DNA from: UBA1306 sp964396415
GTDB lineage: Bacteria > Spirochaetota > Spirochaetia > Treponematales > Rectinemataceae
Direction of reading: 5' to 3'
DNA length: 8,640 nucleotides
Assembly (NCBI GenBank): GCA_964396415.1
Contig: CAYNFM010000123.1
Location: forward strand, 1 to 8,640
Shown: positions 8,401 to 8,640 of the stretch, piece by piece
Position numbering within the stretch: position 1 is the stretch's first letter
Layout of the letters: every line of letters begins with the position of its first letter
Translations under genes and position numbers: made by a program
Notes under the pieces: generated by a model
The model's database searches: none
What the model saw: only the letters and a program-made list of their open reading frames with translations
What the model was told of the DNA's origin: nothing

Positions 8401-8640
8401 GAAGGGAAATATAATAACGCTGAATTTCACCTTGACCGAGACGAATCTCAAGTCGGTTACGGGGACAATAGCCGGGAGCAACGCAACCGTCACCCAGCTG
8501 AGCGCCACGAGCTATAAGGCCGTCTACACGGTCGCGGGCACGGAAGCTCAGACCGCGGTGAGCTACTCGCTGACGGCGACGGATCAAGCGGGCAACATCA
8601 CGACGGTCACGAGCGGGGCGAGCGGATCGGTGACGATAGA
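5483..8640 (+). CDS. Large lipoprotein with InlB-like, Big_5-like and tandem Ig-like domains (3'-partial)
   Basis: I read this frame codon by codon and found no stop: 1,052 codons plus two bases, still open at the window end. The ATG overlaps the previous stop (ATGA). A hydrophobic segment (~38-50) ends in the lipobox LMS|C52, so the mature protein should be lipid-anchored; starting at Met23 (5549) would give a more usual 29-residue signal peptide. Domains: InlB-repeat-like (~76-158, with an FSSW motif and a closing IQANY), SbsA/Big_5-like (~161-290, PTISSTDPFNGTTGVGINKP and a DASGN loop), an Ig-like region (~293-422), a module with a GWT motif and a YVKDEAGN strand (~423-534), then five Ig-like repeats from residue 535. 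The mature chain is Ser/Thr-rich and nearly cysteine-free. It is probably a surface or outer-membrane stalk or adhesin, a role inferred from architecture only. Its base composition is lower in GC than the two upstream genes. The ligand is unknown. Confidence 0.9.
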   Translation, partial: MKARSAHKGVNAANKVKISGDRMAEARKPKTGSRGTSAAVIGIYLVALLMSCSDMLTGSDMTTKIGTQVAVANAAQVTVTVQPDPNMTAGGTPSPLGESTQKVGVPFNITTTVNSAYVFSSWTQVGGNKEISFASATSATTTATVTKAGTGLVIQANYILRPTISSTDPFNGTTGVGINKPLKIVFSVPVEASTVETSTGGNAYVPNNITVTAVNYSQLGNVSPGDITSNFSISTVGSSGTSPNTTVTGVLLQPTVYMGIIQYVTVTCKKAISDASGNTMASDYSFSFITGSALVPAPIINSFTITKGDGTALGSPDNALNSSTVGLKIGIAASTAGQVVIDAKVTETSLNASGSPTGTPVVTDLGTYSSTAISYPLKTSGQGYKLIQVQVEDNYYQWTTITGSYANLANGTSFFDTVRILYDASSVTVASPVLNGGSQYTKSGSITLGFVSSKSGAPVAAITGYMIKDSQGTPVSPGIGDTGWTTIGGGLTSYTGSSIPYTLTSFADAKTSNVYVYVKDEAGNIGSAKTAIIGDTTPPSVSGTVTSSTTGNAGYVRNGQTIGIGFAMLETGSGLNVSSMKVKIGGQAAIVSGSYPSFTASLAIAGSEATIPEGVLNYTIDASDNVGNAMTEVAGSTGILYDRTPPTFIIGTIATSGNPGYAKTGDTITVPFTASETGSGLAGTPSVTIDGQTATVTGTYPSYIATYKILGSETEGTAPFAISAADKAGNTGSLNGTTSIAVDHTPPSVTLGTFKSNSSTNTAYAKAGDTITLSFTASDANLSSPIGSASIASKTATITNTGGSNYTATWVVAGSDTQGLVSYNVTVTDKAGNSTIFTSGATGTVTIDTVAPNLNLQSIASNNANHLFATTGNTITLTFTASDTNLNAETGTIASKSATITNIGGTAYTATWTVVPSDAQGVPAYSVTVTDKAGNSTTLTSGAVGTVTIDTVAPSLTSLSLASNNTTNTAYALKGNIITLNFTLTETNLKSVTGTIAGSNATVTQLSATSYKAVYTVAGTEAQTAVSYSLTATDQAGNITTVTSGASGSVTI
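7085..8640 (+). repeat. Five tandem Ig-like repeats of 101-107 residues
   Basis: Each unit begins at a D-x-T-x-P motif: 7085 (DTTPP), 7406 (DRTPP), 7709 (DHTPP), 8024 (DTVAP) and 8330 (DTVAP). Spacings are 321, 303, 315 and 306 bases, and the fifth unit fills the rest of the window. Each unit has a G-x-T-I-like strand near its start (NGQTIGI in the first, KGNIITL in the fifth) and a D-x-(A/V)-GN motif near its end (SDNVGN, ADKAGN, TDKAGN, TDKAGN, TDQAGN). The last three units are most alike, also at DNA level: 8009-8038 and 8315-8344 match at 26 of 30 bases. This is a typical pattern for extracellular bacterial Ig-like stalks. Confidence 0.9.

Overview
The window is fully coding and all on the + strand. 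It holds three long genes joined by two four-base ATGA stop/start overlaps, so it is most likely the inside of one operon. No promoter, terminator, RNA gene, mobile element or CRISPR array is visible. The DNA is GC-rich. All three products look exported: two outer-membrane-type proteins and one lipoprotein. A Gram-negative (diderm) bacterium is therefore likely. The mix of a barrel-like N-terminus, transglutaminase-like domain and TPRs, followed by a large Ig-repeat lipoprotein, reminds me of spirochaetes, but that assignment is a low-confidence impression. A run of exactly 100 Ns shows that this is a scaffolded draft assembly, possibly a metagenome bin.

Layout. (1) Positions 1-1845: the 3' part of a gene whose start lies outside the window. 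It encodes the end of a beta-barrel-like domain, an Ig-like domain, a transglutaminase-like domain and TPRs. (2) Positions 1842-5486: a paralogue with a complete start and signal peptide and the same four domains. It adds a long Pro/Ala-rich linker containing decapeptide repeats and the assembly gap, then a concanavalin/LamG-like C-terminal domain. (3) Positions 5483-8640: an open frame of 1,052 codons that runs off the window. It encodes a lipoprotein with an InlB-repeat-like domain, a Big_5-like domain, two further Ig-like modules and five tandem Ig-like repeats of 101-107 residues. It has no stop codon here, so a search limited to closed ORFs misses it.

Most interesting point: the two paralogues align without gaps for 87 residues across the transglutaminase-like core. 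The downstream copy keeps a Cys-His-Glu triad (C404, H430, E466). The upstream copy has lost all three residues (Ser, Asp, Arg) while its frame stays open. This looks like an active/pseudoenzyme pair translated next to a giant adhesin-like lipoprotein. A role in processing, cross-linking or anchoring that lipoprotein is a hypothesis only; nothing in the sequence proves it.
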